Shown here piece after piece: positions 1-5,758 of a stretch of 6,741 bases of DNA. The notes under the pieces were generated by a model. It did not search any database, was not told the DNA's origin, and worked only from the letters and a program-made list of their open reading frames with translations. Source of the stretch: Geminicoccaceae bacterium (lineage in GTDB: Bacteria > Pseudomonadota > Alphaproteobacteria > Geminicoccales > Geminicoccaceae). The translations under genes were made by a program, and so were the position numbers. The stretch is taken from positions 1-6,741 of the forward strand of contig JAGREZ010000056.1 of NCBI GenBank assembly GCA_020446285.1. The letters run 5' to 3'. Position 1 is the first letter of the stretch, and every line of letters starts with the position of its first letter.

Positions 1-809
1 TCGATGCGCTGGTCGTGGCCAGCCCTGATTTCACCCATGCACCGCTGTCGAAGGCCTGTATCGCCGCCGGCAAGAAGGTGATGTGCGAAAAGCCGCTCTC
101 GCAGTCTGCGGTCGAATGCCTTGCGGTCATGGAAGCGGAAATGGCGGTGGGCGGCCGCTTCGTGCAGGTCGGCTTCATGCGCCGCTATGATCGGTCCTAC
201 GGCGAGATGAAGACGGCGCTCGCCGAAGGCCGGCTCGGACGGGCACTGCTGATGCACAACTTCCACCGCAACGTCGAAACACCCAATGCCGAATTCACGG
301 GAGCGATGGCGATCACCAATTCGGCACCGCACGAATTCGACGTGGTCCGGCATGTGCTCGGCACCGAATATGCCTCGATCTCGGCTTTCCAGCCGCGCCG
401 TTCGGATGCGGTGGTGGCACCCGTGGTGATGGTGCTCGAGACCGTGGACCAGCAGCTCGTGACGATCGAGGTGAACAACAATGCGGCCTACGGCTACGAT
501 GTGCGTGCCGAACTGGTGGGCGAGACGGGCAGCATGCGCATGAACAATGTGACCTACACCACCACCGATGCGCGGCTCGCCAGCAGCACGGGTTACGACA
601 TGGACTGGCGCAGCCGCTATGCCGACGCCTATCGCCGGCAGAACGGCGATTTCGTGCGCTTTGTCGAGACCGGCACCTTTCCGGAGACCGCGTCGAACTG
701 CTGGGACGGCTATTGTGCGGCCCTCATCGCCGAGGCCGGCGTGCGGGCGCTGGCGGAGGGACGCAGGGTTGAACCGGACATGATCGCCAGACCGGAGTTC
801 TACGCATGA
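1..809 (+). CDS. Gfo/Idh/MocA-family NAD(P)-dependent dehydrogenase, inositol 2-dehydrogenase-like (5' partial)
   Basis: The gene enters from the left edge; the reading frame begins at base 3 and about 268 codons are visible to TGA 807-809. Full-length relatives are about 330-340 residues, so the GxGxxG nucleotide-binding start is missing. What remains begins in the Rossmann fold (DALVVASPDFTHA) and includes the family's CEKP motif (84-95), whose Lys is a catalytic residue in inositol dehydrogenase. The C-terminal substrate domain follows, with the HEFDVVRHVLG segment (from 330). The family oxidises sugar or polyol hydroxyls in the cytoplasm; inositol-like or rhizopine-like substrates are suggested by the MocE-type ferredoxin nearby, which is inference. 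The stop overlaps the next start in ATGA (806-809), indicating translational coupling. The position four residues before the catalytic His is Asn (318-320), where Bacillus IolG has Asp. The family call is firm; the substrate is not known. Confidence 0.9.
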   Translation, partial: DALVVASPDFTHAPLSKACIAAGKKVMCEKPLSQSAVECLAVMEAEMAVGGRFVQVGFMRRYDRSYGEMKTALAEGRLGRALLMHNFHRNVETPNAEFTGAMAITNSAPHEFDVVRHVLGTEYASISAFQPRRSDAVVAPVVMVLETVDQQLVTIEVNNNAAYGYDVRAELVGETGSMRMNNVTYTTTDARLASSTGYDMDWRSRYADAYRRQNGDFVRFVETGTFPETASNCWDGYCAALIAEAGVRALAEGRRVEPDMIARPEFYA

Positions 810-1027
810 AGCCCGGTTTCGTGCCCGACAGTCTCTGCGGCATGTCCCTCGCGGACCTGCTCGACCATGCCGCGCGCATGGGAGTTTCGGGTGTCGAGGT
901 CAAAACTTGCGGATGGTCGATGGCACCGCATTTCGATCTTGCCGGCATGCTCAACAGTCTGGAAGGACTGGAGAAATCGGTCGAGCTACTCAAGGGGGTC
1001 ACGCCGGTGAGACGGGCGACCATCTGA
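806..1027 (+). pseudogene. Sugar phosphate isomerase/epimerase (xylose isomerase-like TIM barrel), internally deleted remnant
   Basis: This is an open frame of 73 codons starting in a 4-base overlap with the dehydrogenase gene and ending at TGA 1025-1027. Residues 1 to about 49 (MKPGFVPDSLCGMSLADLLD, then GVSGVEV and SMAPHFDL) resemble the N-terminal first strand and helix of TIM-barrel sugar phosphate isomerases that commonly sit beside Gfo/Idh/MocA dehydrogenases. Residues from about 50 (NSLEGLEKSVELLKG) resemble, from memory of the family, the C-terminal helix that follows the last metal-binding region. Relatives are around 290-340 residues, so roughly 220-260 residues of barrel, including all metal and substrate ligands, would be absent. 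An in-frame internal deletion is the simplest reading, and the product should not be an active isomerase. Alternatives are a real short protein or an assembly collapse. The stop is followed by 124 non-coding bases. Confidence 0.6.
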
Positions 1028-1133
1028 AGGGGTTCGCCATGCGGGCCGGTGCGGCCGTTCGGTGGCGCCATTCCGGGGGCAAGCCGTAGCGACTTGCAGA
1101 ACCGGATGACACGACGTTGCTTTCAACGAGACG

Positions 1134-1143
1134 AGGAAGGGAG
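1134..1143 (+). promoter_or_regulatory. Ribosome binding site of the Rieske ferredoxin gene
   Basis: AGGAAGGGAG ends 8 bases before the ATG at 1152. It is a strong purine-rich Shine-Dalgarno match and fixes this start. Confidence 0.75.
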
Positions 1144-1151
1144 AACTGTTC

Positions 1152-1463
1152 ATGGCCCAGTGGATCGATGCCTGTGCCGCCGACGATATCGAGGAAGAGG
1201 ATGTCATCCGCTTCGATCACGCGGGGCGCACATTCGCCATCTACCGCTCGCCCGACGACGACTATTTCTGTACCGATGGCCTCTGCACGCATGAGAAGGT
1301 GCATCTCGCCGACGGGCTGGTGATGGACAACATCATCGAATGTCCCAAGCACAATGGCCGCTTCGACTATACCAATGGCGAGGCCATGGGCGCGCCGGTC
1401 TGTGTCGACCTGAAGACCTATCCGGTCCGCGTCGAGGGTGGACGGGTGTTCATCGAGGTCTGA
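1152..1463 (+). CDS. mocE: Rieske [2Fe-2S] ferredoxin, MocE type
   Basis: This is a complete 103-residue protein with stop TGA 1461-1463. The Rieske cluster motifs are both intact: C45-T-H47 and C64-P-K-H67, with 16 residues between them (CxH-x16-CxxH). The flanking segments CTHEKVHLADGL, IIECPKHNGRFDY and the end LKTYPVRVEGGRVFIEV are typical of the small soluble ferredoxins of the MocE/NirD-like group. No signal peptide or membrane segment is seen, so it should act in the cytoplasm as an electron carrier. In Rhizobium, mocE works with mocD and mocF in the oxygenase step of rhizopine (3-O-methyl-scyllo-inosamine) catabolism; neither partner is in this window. A strong ribosome site precedes the ATG. 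The gene converges on the Crp/Fnr regulator with 21 bases between stops, so it is not part of the nos transcription units. The Rieske ferredoxin call is firm; the specific moc role is inferred from similarity and the neighbouring dehydrogenase. Confidence 0.85.
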   Translation: MAQWIDACAADDIEEEDVIRFDHAGRTFAIYRSPDDDYFCTDGLCTHEKVHLADGLVMDNIIECPKHNGRFDYTNGEAMGAPVCVDLKTYPVRVEGGRVFIEV

Positions 1464-1484
1464 TGGCGGGATGCCGTCGCCGCT

Positions 1485-2198
1485 TCAATCGTTCTGCACG
1501 ACTCGGTGAAGGCGGGCGATGTCGGTCAGATGCAGGGCCTGTCCCTCCTTGTGGACGCCATCATTCGCGAGCTTGGCGAGAGCGCGCGAGAAGCTTTCCG
1601 GCTGCATTCCGAGACGGGCGGCGATGAGCCGCTTGTCGAGCGGCAGGCGGATGGTCGAGGCGTTCTGTTTTTCGGCGAGGGAGAGAAGGAAGGCGGCCAC
1701 GCGCTGCTTGGTCGTGCGATGGGAGAGCTGGGCGAGCCGCTTGACGAGATATTGCAGTTTAGACGCCATGCTTGCCATCATGTTCATCATCAAACGTGGA
1801 TCATCAACGAGTGCACGGCGAAGTCCGCTTCCGCTGATGAGCAGCAGCCGCGACTCCTCGGTCGCGGCGCCTGTCACCGGATAGCCGCCGGCCTCGAAGA
1901 TCGCCGCCTCGGCGAGGCTTTCCCCGCGTGTGAAAAGGCTGACCGTCGCCTCGTCGCCTTCGGGCAACGAACGGTAGATCCGCACCCAGCCCTCGAGCAC
2001 GATATAGAGGTGATGCGCCGGCTCCCCCTGAACGAAGAGAACGTGGTTCCGCGGATAGCTGCGGATGCTCATGAGACGAAGCAATGCCGGCCACTGGACC
2101 TCGCGCACACCCGCGAACAGGGGAACCCCCCGCAGGAGTTCGAACTCGGCGGGGCTCAGGCCAACCTGTTTGACAGTTCTTTCCAGAGGCTCCGTCAT
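1485..2198 (-). CDS. Crp/Fnr-family transcriptional regulator, DNR/NnrR-like (probable NO-responsive)
   Basis: From the ATG at 2198-2196 the protein has 237 residues, the normal size for DNR/NnrR regulators. The N-terminal cyclic-nucleotide-type sensor domain spans roughly residues 20-130 (GVPLFAGV, then VLFVQGEPAHHLYIVLEGWV). A long dimerisation helix follows (about 135-160), then a helix-turn-helix (LPLDKRLIAARLGMQPESFS, about 185-204). Recognition-helix residues E201, S204 and R205 match those FNR uses to read TTGA half-sites. The protein has no cysteine at all, which excludes an FNR-type iron-sulfur oxygen sensor and fits the haem/NO-sensing DNR class (family knowledge). It lies downstream of nnrS on the same strand, probably cotranscribed, and a perfect TTGAC-N4-GTCAA palindrome lies in the nnrS-nosR control region. 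Start choice is uncertain: another ATG at 2291-2289 gives 268 residues only 13 bases after the nnrS stop, and the frame stays open to an ATG at 2393. None has a good ribosome site. Confidence 0.85.
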   Translation of the reverse strand: MTEPLERTVKQVGLSPAEFELLRGVPLFAGVREVQWPALLRLMSIRSYPRNHVLFVQGEPAHHLYIVLEGWVRIYRSLPEGDEATVSLFTRGESLAEAAIFEAGGYPVTGAATEESRLLLISGSGLRRALVDDPRLMMNMMASMASKLQYLVKRLAQLSHRTTKQRVAAFLLSLAEKQNASTIRLPLDKRLIAARLGMQPESFSRALAKLANDGVHKEGQALHLTDIARLHRVVQND

Positions 2199-2304
2199 CA
2201 CCCGACCAGACGACAAGGCACGGTCCGGAGGAGTTTCGCCTTTCGTGTCCGCACCTGCAAGGCCAATCGGGGCGGTGAAGATTGGAGCCATTCCAGATTG
2301 GTGA

Positions 2305-3468
2305 CTATGAAATGTCTGTTTGTCGGGCGCTGGCGGCCCGTCGCGGTCGTAGCCACATGGGCAGGAAGATCGCGACATAGAGCAGAAATCCACTGATCCA
2401 GATTGCCCCGGCGATGTTGATCGAGAGATCGTAGCGCACGGGCAGGAGGTCTGCTGTCACGCGCAGGACGGCGCCGAGATTGATGAGCGCGTAGACCGTC
2501 GAAAGCGCCGGACCGGCATGCAGTTCACGGCCGCTGTGGCCAAGGCTGGCGCGGCTCATCACGGCCACCGTCATCACCGCGACGCCGCCTGCGGTGAGCG
2601 CATGGACGGGCGAGAGCGGCAGCGATGGAAGGAAGACGGCAAGGCCCGTCAGGAAAAGGCCGAGTACCACCCAGCCATAGCCCACATGGAGGATGGTCAG
2701 GAGCGGCTCGCGCAGGGTGAGTGCGCCTTTCCAGCGGGCGAGCCTCGTCGCGTGGAGAAGGCTGGCGACGATCAGAAAGGCGCCCGCCACCGGTTCATCG
2801 GGTACGATGACCCAGGTGAGGAGGGCCACGACACCGCCGGCAAGGGCGATCTTGTCGTAGGTGGCAAAGGGGGCCGGCAGGGTTTCGCTCTGTTGTTTGA
2901 CCAGCCAGTTCCGGGTGAAGCTCGGAATGACCCGGCCACCGACGAGAAGGATGAGCGTCAGGATCGCGGCGAGACCCAGCCGCCACGCCCATTCGACGCC
3001 GGTGTGATCGAGCGTCGAGGCGATGCCGACGAGTGCGACGAGGCCGGCCACGGGCAGATTGCGCCGGTTCTTGCCGGCGAGCAGCTCGCGCAGGATCGTA
3101 GCGATCAGTGTTGCCCAGTAGAGCGCGTCGATCAGCATGGCGGTCGTCGCGCCAAGATGGGCGCTTGCGAGATTGGCGAGGCGGCCGGCGCACCAGAGTG
3201 AAAAGAGTCCGAGCAACGGTAGGCCGCGTACGGGCAGGCGGCCGGTCCAGTTGGGAATGGCGGTGAGCAGAAATCCACCGAGTGCCGCACCGCCATAGCC
3301 AAAGACCATCTCGTGGCGATGCCACTGGAGGGGAGAGAGCGCGCTGGTGCCGGCATCGTGTCCGGCGAGAAGATGCAACCAGTGAATCATGGCCAGCGCC
3401 GCCCACACACCCGCGCCGACGAAGAACGGGCGAAAGCCCTGCATGAGCCAGAAGGGCGTGGCTTTCAT
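2305..3468 (-). CDS. nnrS: NnrS family membrane protein (haem/copper, NO-response)
   Basis: The gene encodes a complete 387-residue, highly hydrophobic protein of the usual NnrS length, with many predicted membrane helices (about 12 in the family). Family signatures are plain: GFRPFF at 11-16, WHRHEMVFGYGG at 49-60 (H50, H52), FLLTAIPNWTGR at 66-77, GGRVIPSFTRNW at about 177-188, and a late MSRASLGHSGR. NnrS is an inner-membrane haem and copper protein, first described in Rhodobacter sphaeroides, whose expression accompanies denitrification and which helps resist NO or nitrosative stress; its exact chemistry is unsettled. The start is supported by AAGGA on the minus strand seven bases upstream. 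The stop TAG (2307-2305) is followed closely by the regulator gene. It diverges from nosR, sharing a 105-base control region that contains an FNR/DNR-type box 57 bases upstream of the first codon. Confidence 0.93.
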   Translation of the reverse strand: MKATPFWLMQGFRPFFVGAGVWAALAMIHWLHLLAGHDAGTSALSPLQWHRHEMVFGYGGAALGGFLLTAIPNWTGRLPVRGLPLLGLFSLWCAGRLANLASAHLGATTAMLIDALYWATLIATILRELLAGKNRRNLPVAGLVALVGIASTLDHTGVEWAWRLGLAAILTLILLVGGRVIPSFTRNWLVKQQSETLPAPFATYDKIALAGGVVALLTWVIVPDEPVAGAFLIVASLLHATRLARWKGALTLREPLLTILHVGYGWVVLGLFLTGLAVFLPSLPLSPVHALTAGGVAVMTVAVMSRASLGHSGRELHAGPALSTVYALINLGAVLRVTADLLPVRYDLSINIAGAIWISGFLLYVAIFLPMWLRPRRAASARQTDIS

Positions 3469-3475
3469 GGAAAAT

Positions 3476-3480
3476 TCCTT
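3476..3480 (-). promoter_or_regulatory. Ribosome binding site of nnrS
   Basis: AAGGA on the minus strand sits 7 bases upstream of the ATG at 3468-3466 and supports that start. Confidence 0.65.
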
Positions 3481-3524
3481 GCTTGCGTCGGCACGAACGA
3501 TGTTCGCCTTCAGTCCCGCGCAAC

Positions 3525-3538
3525 TTGACCATGGTCAA
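3525..3538. promoter_or_regulatory. FNR/DNR/NNR-type operator (TTGAC-N4-GTCAA) between nnrS and nosR
   Basis: TTGACCATGGTCAA is a perfect 14-base palindrome (16 with the flanking C/G), centred between 3531 and 3532. It fits the TTGA(T/C)-N4-(A/G)TCAA consensus of the FNR superfamily. It lies in the 105 bases between the divergent nnrS and nosR starts, beside a DNR/NnrR-like regulator with the matching Glu..Ser-Arg helix. If it acts from the class II position (-41.5), start sites would be near 3573 for nosR and near 3490 for nnrS. No strong -10 hexamer is seen for either; for nnrS a CATCGT (minus strand, 3502-3497) is a partial match. One symmetric site could serve both directions. Confidence 0.85.
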
Positions 3539-3573
3539 GGTTCCGTTGCGGCAATTCGTCGACCTTTCACGAC

Positions 3574-5736
3574 ATGTGGAAATTGGTGACGTTCCTGCTG
3601 TTCGTTGTGTTCGCGCCGCCCCTGCAGGCGGCGGACTTCGCCCTGTCACGCTTTCTCGACGAGGTCGAGCCGGCCGAGCTGAACGAGGCCGCCGACGGGT
3701 TCGGTACGGTGATGGACAGCGCGCCCATCGTCGAGCTGCTCGAGGGCGGCGAGAGGGTCGGCTGGGCCTTTCTCAATTCCGACTTCGCCGGTGCCATCGG
3801 CTATTCGGGCAAGCCCATTCATGTCATGGTCGGGCTCGGGACGGACGGGCGGATTTCCGGCGCGCGCCTGGTCAAGCATTACGAACCCATTGTCCTCGTC
3901 GGCATCCCCGAAGCATCCATCAAGAAGGTGATCGACGGCTATCGTGGCATCGACATCGCTCGCGAGATCGAGACCGGCGGCGAGGGCCACGAGCTCGATA
4001 TCGTTTCGGGTGCAACCGTGACGATCATGGTCATCGATGACAGCATCATCCGTTCGGCGATCAAGGTCGCCCGCGCGGTGGGGCTGGTCGAGGGCGGCGA
4101 GACGGCGCAGGGACCGCGCAAGGCCATCGACACCGATGTGTTCGGCGAGGCGTCATGGCTGGATCTGGTCGGCGACGGTTCGCTGCGGCGGTTGTCGCTG
4201 GATGTGGGGATGATCAACAGCGCCTTCGCCGAACATGCGGATCCGCGCGCCGCCGGATTCCCGGAGGACGGTCCCGACGAGGCGACCTTCATCGATCTCT
4301 ATGCCGGGCTCGCCACCATCCCGACAGTGGGTCGCAACGTTCTCGGTGAGGCGGAATTCGCCAACATGCAGCGCAAGCTCAGGGAGGGCGAGAATGCCAT
4401 CCTGCTTGCCGGACGCGGTCGCTATTCGTTCAAGGGGTCGGGCTATGTCCGTGGCGGCATCTTCGACCGGATCCAGCTCATCCAGGGCGACATCGCCATC
4501 CGCTTCCGCGACCGCCAGCACAAGCGCCTCGGCCGGGTGCAGGCCGACGGAGCCCCCGAACTCGACGAGTTCGATCTGTTCACCATTCCCGCAGACAGCG
4601 GCTTCGACCCGGCGCAACCATGGCGCATCCAGCTTCTCGTCAATCGCGCGGTGGGCCCGACGGAAAAGGCATTCCTGACCTTCGACCTCGACTATGCACC
4701 GCTCGATTCCTATCTGCGCGTGGTCGAGCCCGCGCCGGTCGAGGCAGACAGTTCGCCCGAGATCGGCGAGGCGGCGGCATTCGGCGATGACGGCCACAAT
4801 CCGCTGTGGAAGACGATCTGGAAAAATCGGCAGGCGGATATCGCCATTCTCGCCACGGCTCTTGCCATTCTCACGGGCGGGTTCTTCTTCCAGATGCAGA
4901 TTGCCCGTCATGCGCGGCTCGTCTTCTGGGGACGCATCGCCTTTTTGACCTTCACCCTCGTCTGGCTCGGCTGGTGGGCCAATGCGCAGCTTTCGGTGGT
5001 CAATGTCATGACCTTCACCGGATCGCTGCTGAGCGGGTTCTCATGGGACTACTTCCTGATGGATCCGCTGATCTTCATGCTCTGGTTTGCGGTCGCCGCA
5101 TCGCTGATCTTCTGGGGACGCGGCGCCTATTGCGGCTGGCTCTGTCCGTTCGGTGCATTGCAGGAACTGACCAACCGGCTGGCCAAGGCCGTCCGCATCC
5201 CGCAATGGCAGTTGCCCTGGGGGCTGCACGAACGGCTCTGGCCCGTGAAGTACATGATCTTCCTGGTCCTTTTCGGGGTATCGCTCTATTCGCTCGATAC
5301 GGCTGAAAAGCTCGCCGAGGTTGAGCCCTTCAAGACGGCGATCATTCTCAAGTTCGCGCGCGACTGGCCCTTTGTCGTCTTTGCCCTCGGTCTGCTGTTC
5401 GTCGGTCTGTTCGTCGAGCGGTTCTACTGCCGCTATCTCTGCCCGCTCGGCGCGGCACTCGCCATTCCGGGGCGGTTGCGCATGTTCGAATGGCTCAAGC
5501 GCTACCGCGAATGCGGCAATCCCTGCCATGCCTGCGCCAATGAGTGCATGGTCCAGGCCATTCATCCCGAGGGCCAGATCAACCCCAACGAGTGCCTCTA
5601 CTGCCTGCATTGCCAGGTTCTCTATGTCGATGACCAGAAGTGTCCGGTGTGCGTCAAGGCCCGCCTCAGGCGCGCGCGCCTTGATGCCCGTGCCGCCGCC
5701 GGATCCGATCCCGTGCCCAGACCGGGTGTATCATGA
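3574..5736 (+). CDS. nosR: NosR, membrane flavin/iron-sulfur regulator and electron donor of nitrous oxide reduction
   Basis: The gene encodes a complete 720-residue protein of typical NosR length. A Sec-type signal peptide (residues 1-19, ending LQA) leads to a periplasmic FMN-binding domain with the flavinylation motif SGATVT at 145-150; Thr150 is the expected FMN attachment residue. Membrane helices fill roughly 420-615. Two polyferredoxin-like CxxxCP motifs are present, C520-C524 ([12 protein letters not shown]) and C619-C623 ([12 protein letters not shown]). A cytoplasmic C-terminal ferredoxin domain has C647, C651, C654, C658 and C674, C677, C680, C690 as likely [4Fe-4S] ligands; C693 is an extra cysteine. 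NosR is needed for nosZ expression and for keeping NosZ active by electron transfer. The ATG at 3574 is the first possible start after an in-frame stop at 3526-3528; it gives the only good signal peptide but has no Shine-Dalgarno sequence. nosZ follows after 22 bases. Confidence 0.97.
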   Translation: MWKLVTFLLFVVFAPPLQAADFALSRFLDEVEPAELNEAADGFGTVMDSAPIVELLEGGERVGWAFLNSDFAGAIGYSGKPIHVMVGLGTDGRISGARLVKHYEPIVLVGIPEASIKKVIDGYRGIDIAREIETGGEGHELDIVSGATVTIMVIDDSIIRSAIKVARAVGLVEGGETAQGPRKAIDTDVFGEASWLDLVGDGSLRRLSLDVGMINSAFAEHADPRAAGFPEDGPDEATFIDLYAGLATIPTVGRNVLGEAEFANMQRKLREGENAILLAGRGRYSFKGSGYVRGGIFDRIQLIQGDIAIRFRDRQHKRLGRVQADGAPELDEFDLFTIPADSGFDPAQPWRIQLLVNRAVGPTEKAFLTFDLDYAPLDSYLRVVEPAPVEADSSPEIGEAAAFGDDGHNPLWKTIWKNRQADIAILATALAILTGGFFFQMQIARHARLVFWGRIAFLTFTLVWLGWWANAQLSVVNVMTFTGSLLSGFSWDYFLMDPLIFMLWFAVAASLIFWGRGAYCGWLCPFGALQELTNRLAKAVRIPQWQLPWGLHERLWPVKYMIFLVLFGVSLYSLDTAEKLAEVEPFKTAIILKFARDWPFVVFALGLLFVGLFVERFYCRYLCPLGAALAIPGRLRMFEWLKRYRECGNPCHACANECMVQAIHPEGQINPNECLYCLHCQVLYVDDQKCPVCVKARLRRARLDARAAAGSDPVPRPGVS

Positions 5737-5747
5737 ACAAAAAACGT

Positions 5748-5751
5748 GGAG
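5748..5751 (+). promoter_or_regulatory. Ribosome binding site of nosZ
   Basis: GGAG lies 7 bases before the ATG at 5759, within the 22-base nosR-nosZ gap. It supports this start, which also yields a complete twin-arginine signal peptide. Confidence 0.65.
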
Positions 5752-5758
5752 TTCAGGA

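Noticed and set aside
1044..1056. Small hairpin GGCCG-GTG-CGGCC after the isomerase remnant as a terminator
   Set aside because: The stem is only 5 base pairs with no following T-run; not enough for an intrinsic terminator.
1464..1484. Bidirectional terminator between the convergent mocE and regulator genes
   Set aside because: The gap is 21 bases with only a weak GCGG/CCGC pairing that runs to its edge, and there are no T-tracts.
2168..2182. TTTGACAGTTCTTTC as a second FNR box near the regulator start
   Set aside because: Only the TTGAC half is present, there is no GTCAA/ATCAA partner at the right spacing, and it lies inside the regulator's coding sequence.
1506..2396. 296-codon open frame on the + strand, opposite the Crp/Fnr regulator
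   Set aside because: The minus strand carries an unmistakable regulator with intact domains. The + strand translation has no recognisable domain and is the expected mirror of GC-biased codons.
2518..3201. 227-codon open frame on the + strand, opposite nnrS
   Set aside because: Its translation is a charged, low-complexity product of antisense reading through hydrophobic NnrS codons, with no family resemblance.
4153..4911. 252-codon open frame on the minus strand within nosR
   Set aside because: It lies wholly inside nosR, with no motif and no ribosome site that I can see; a codon-bias shadow.
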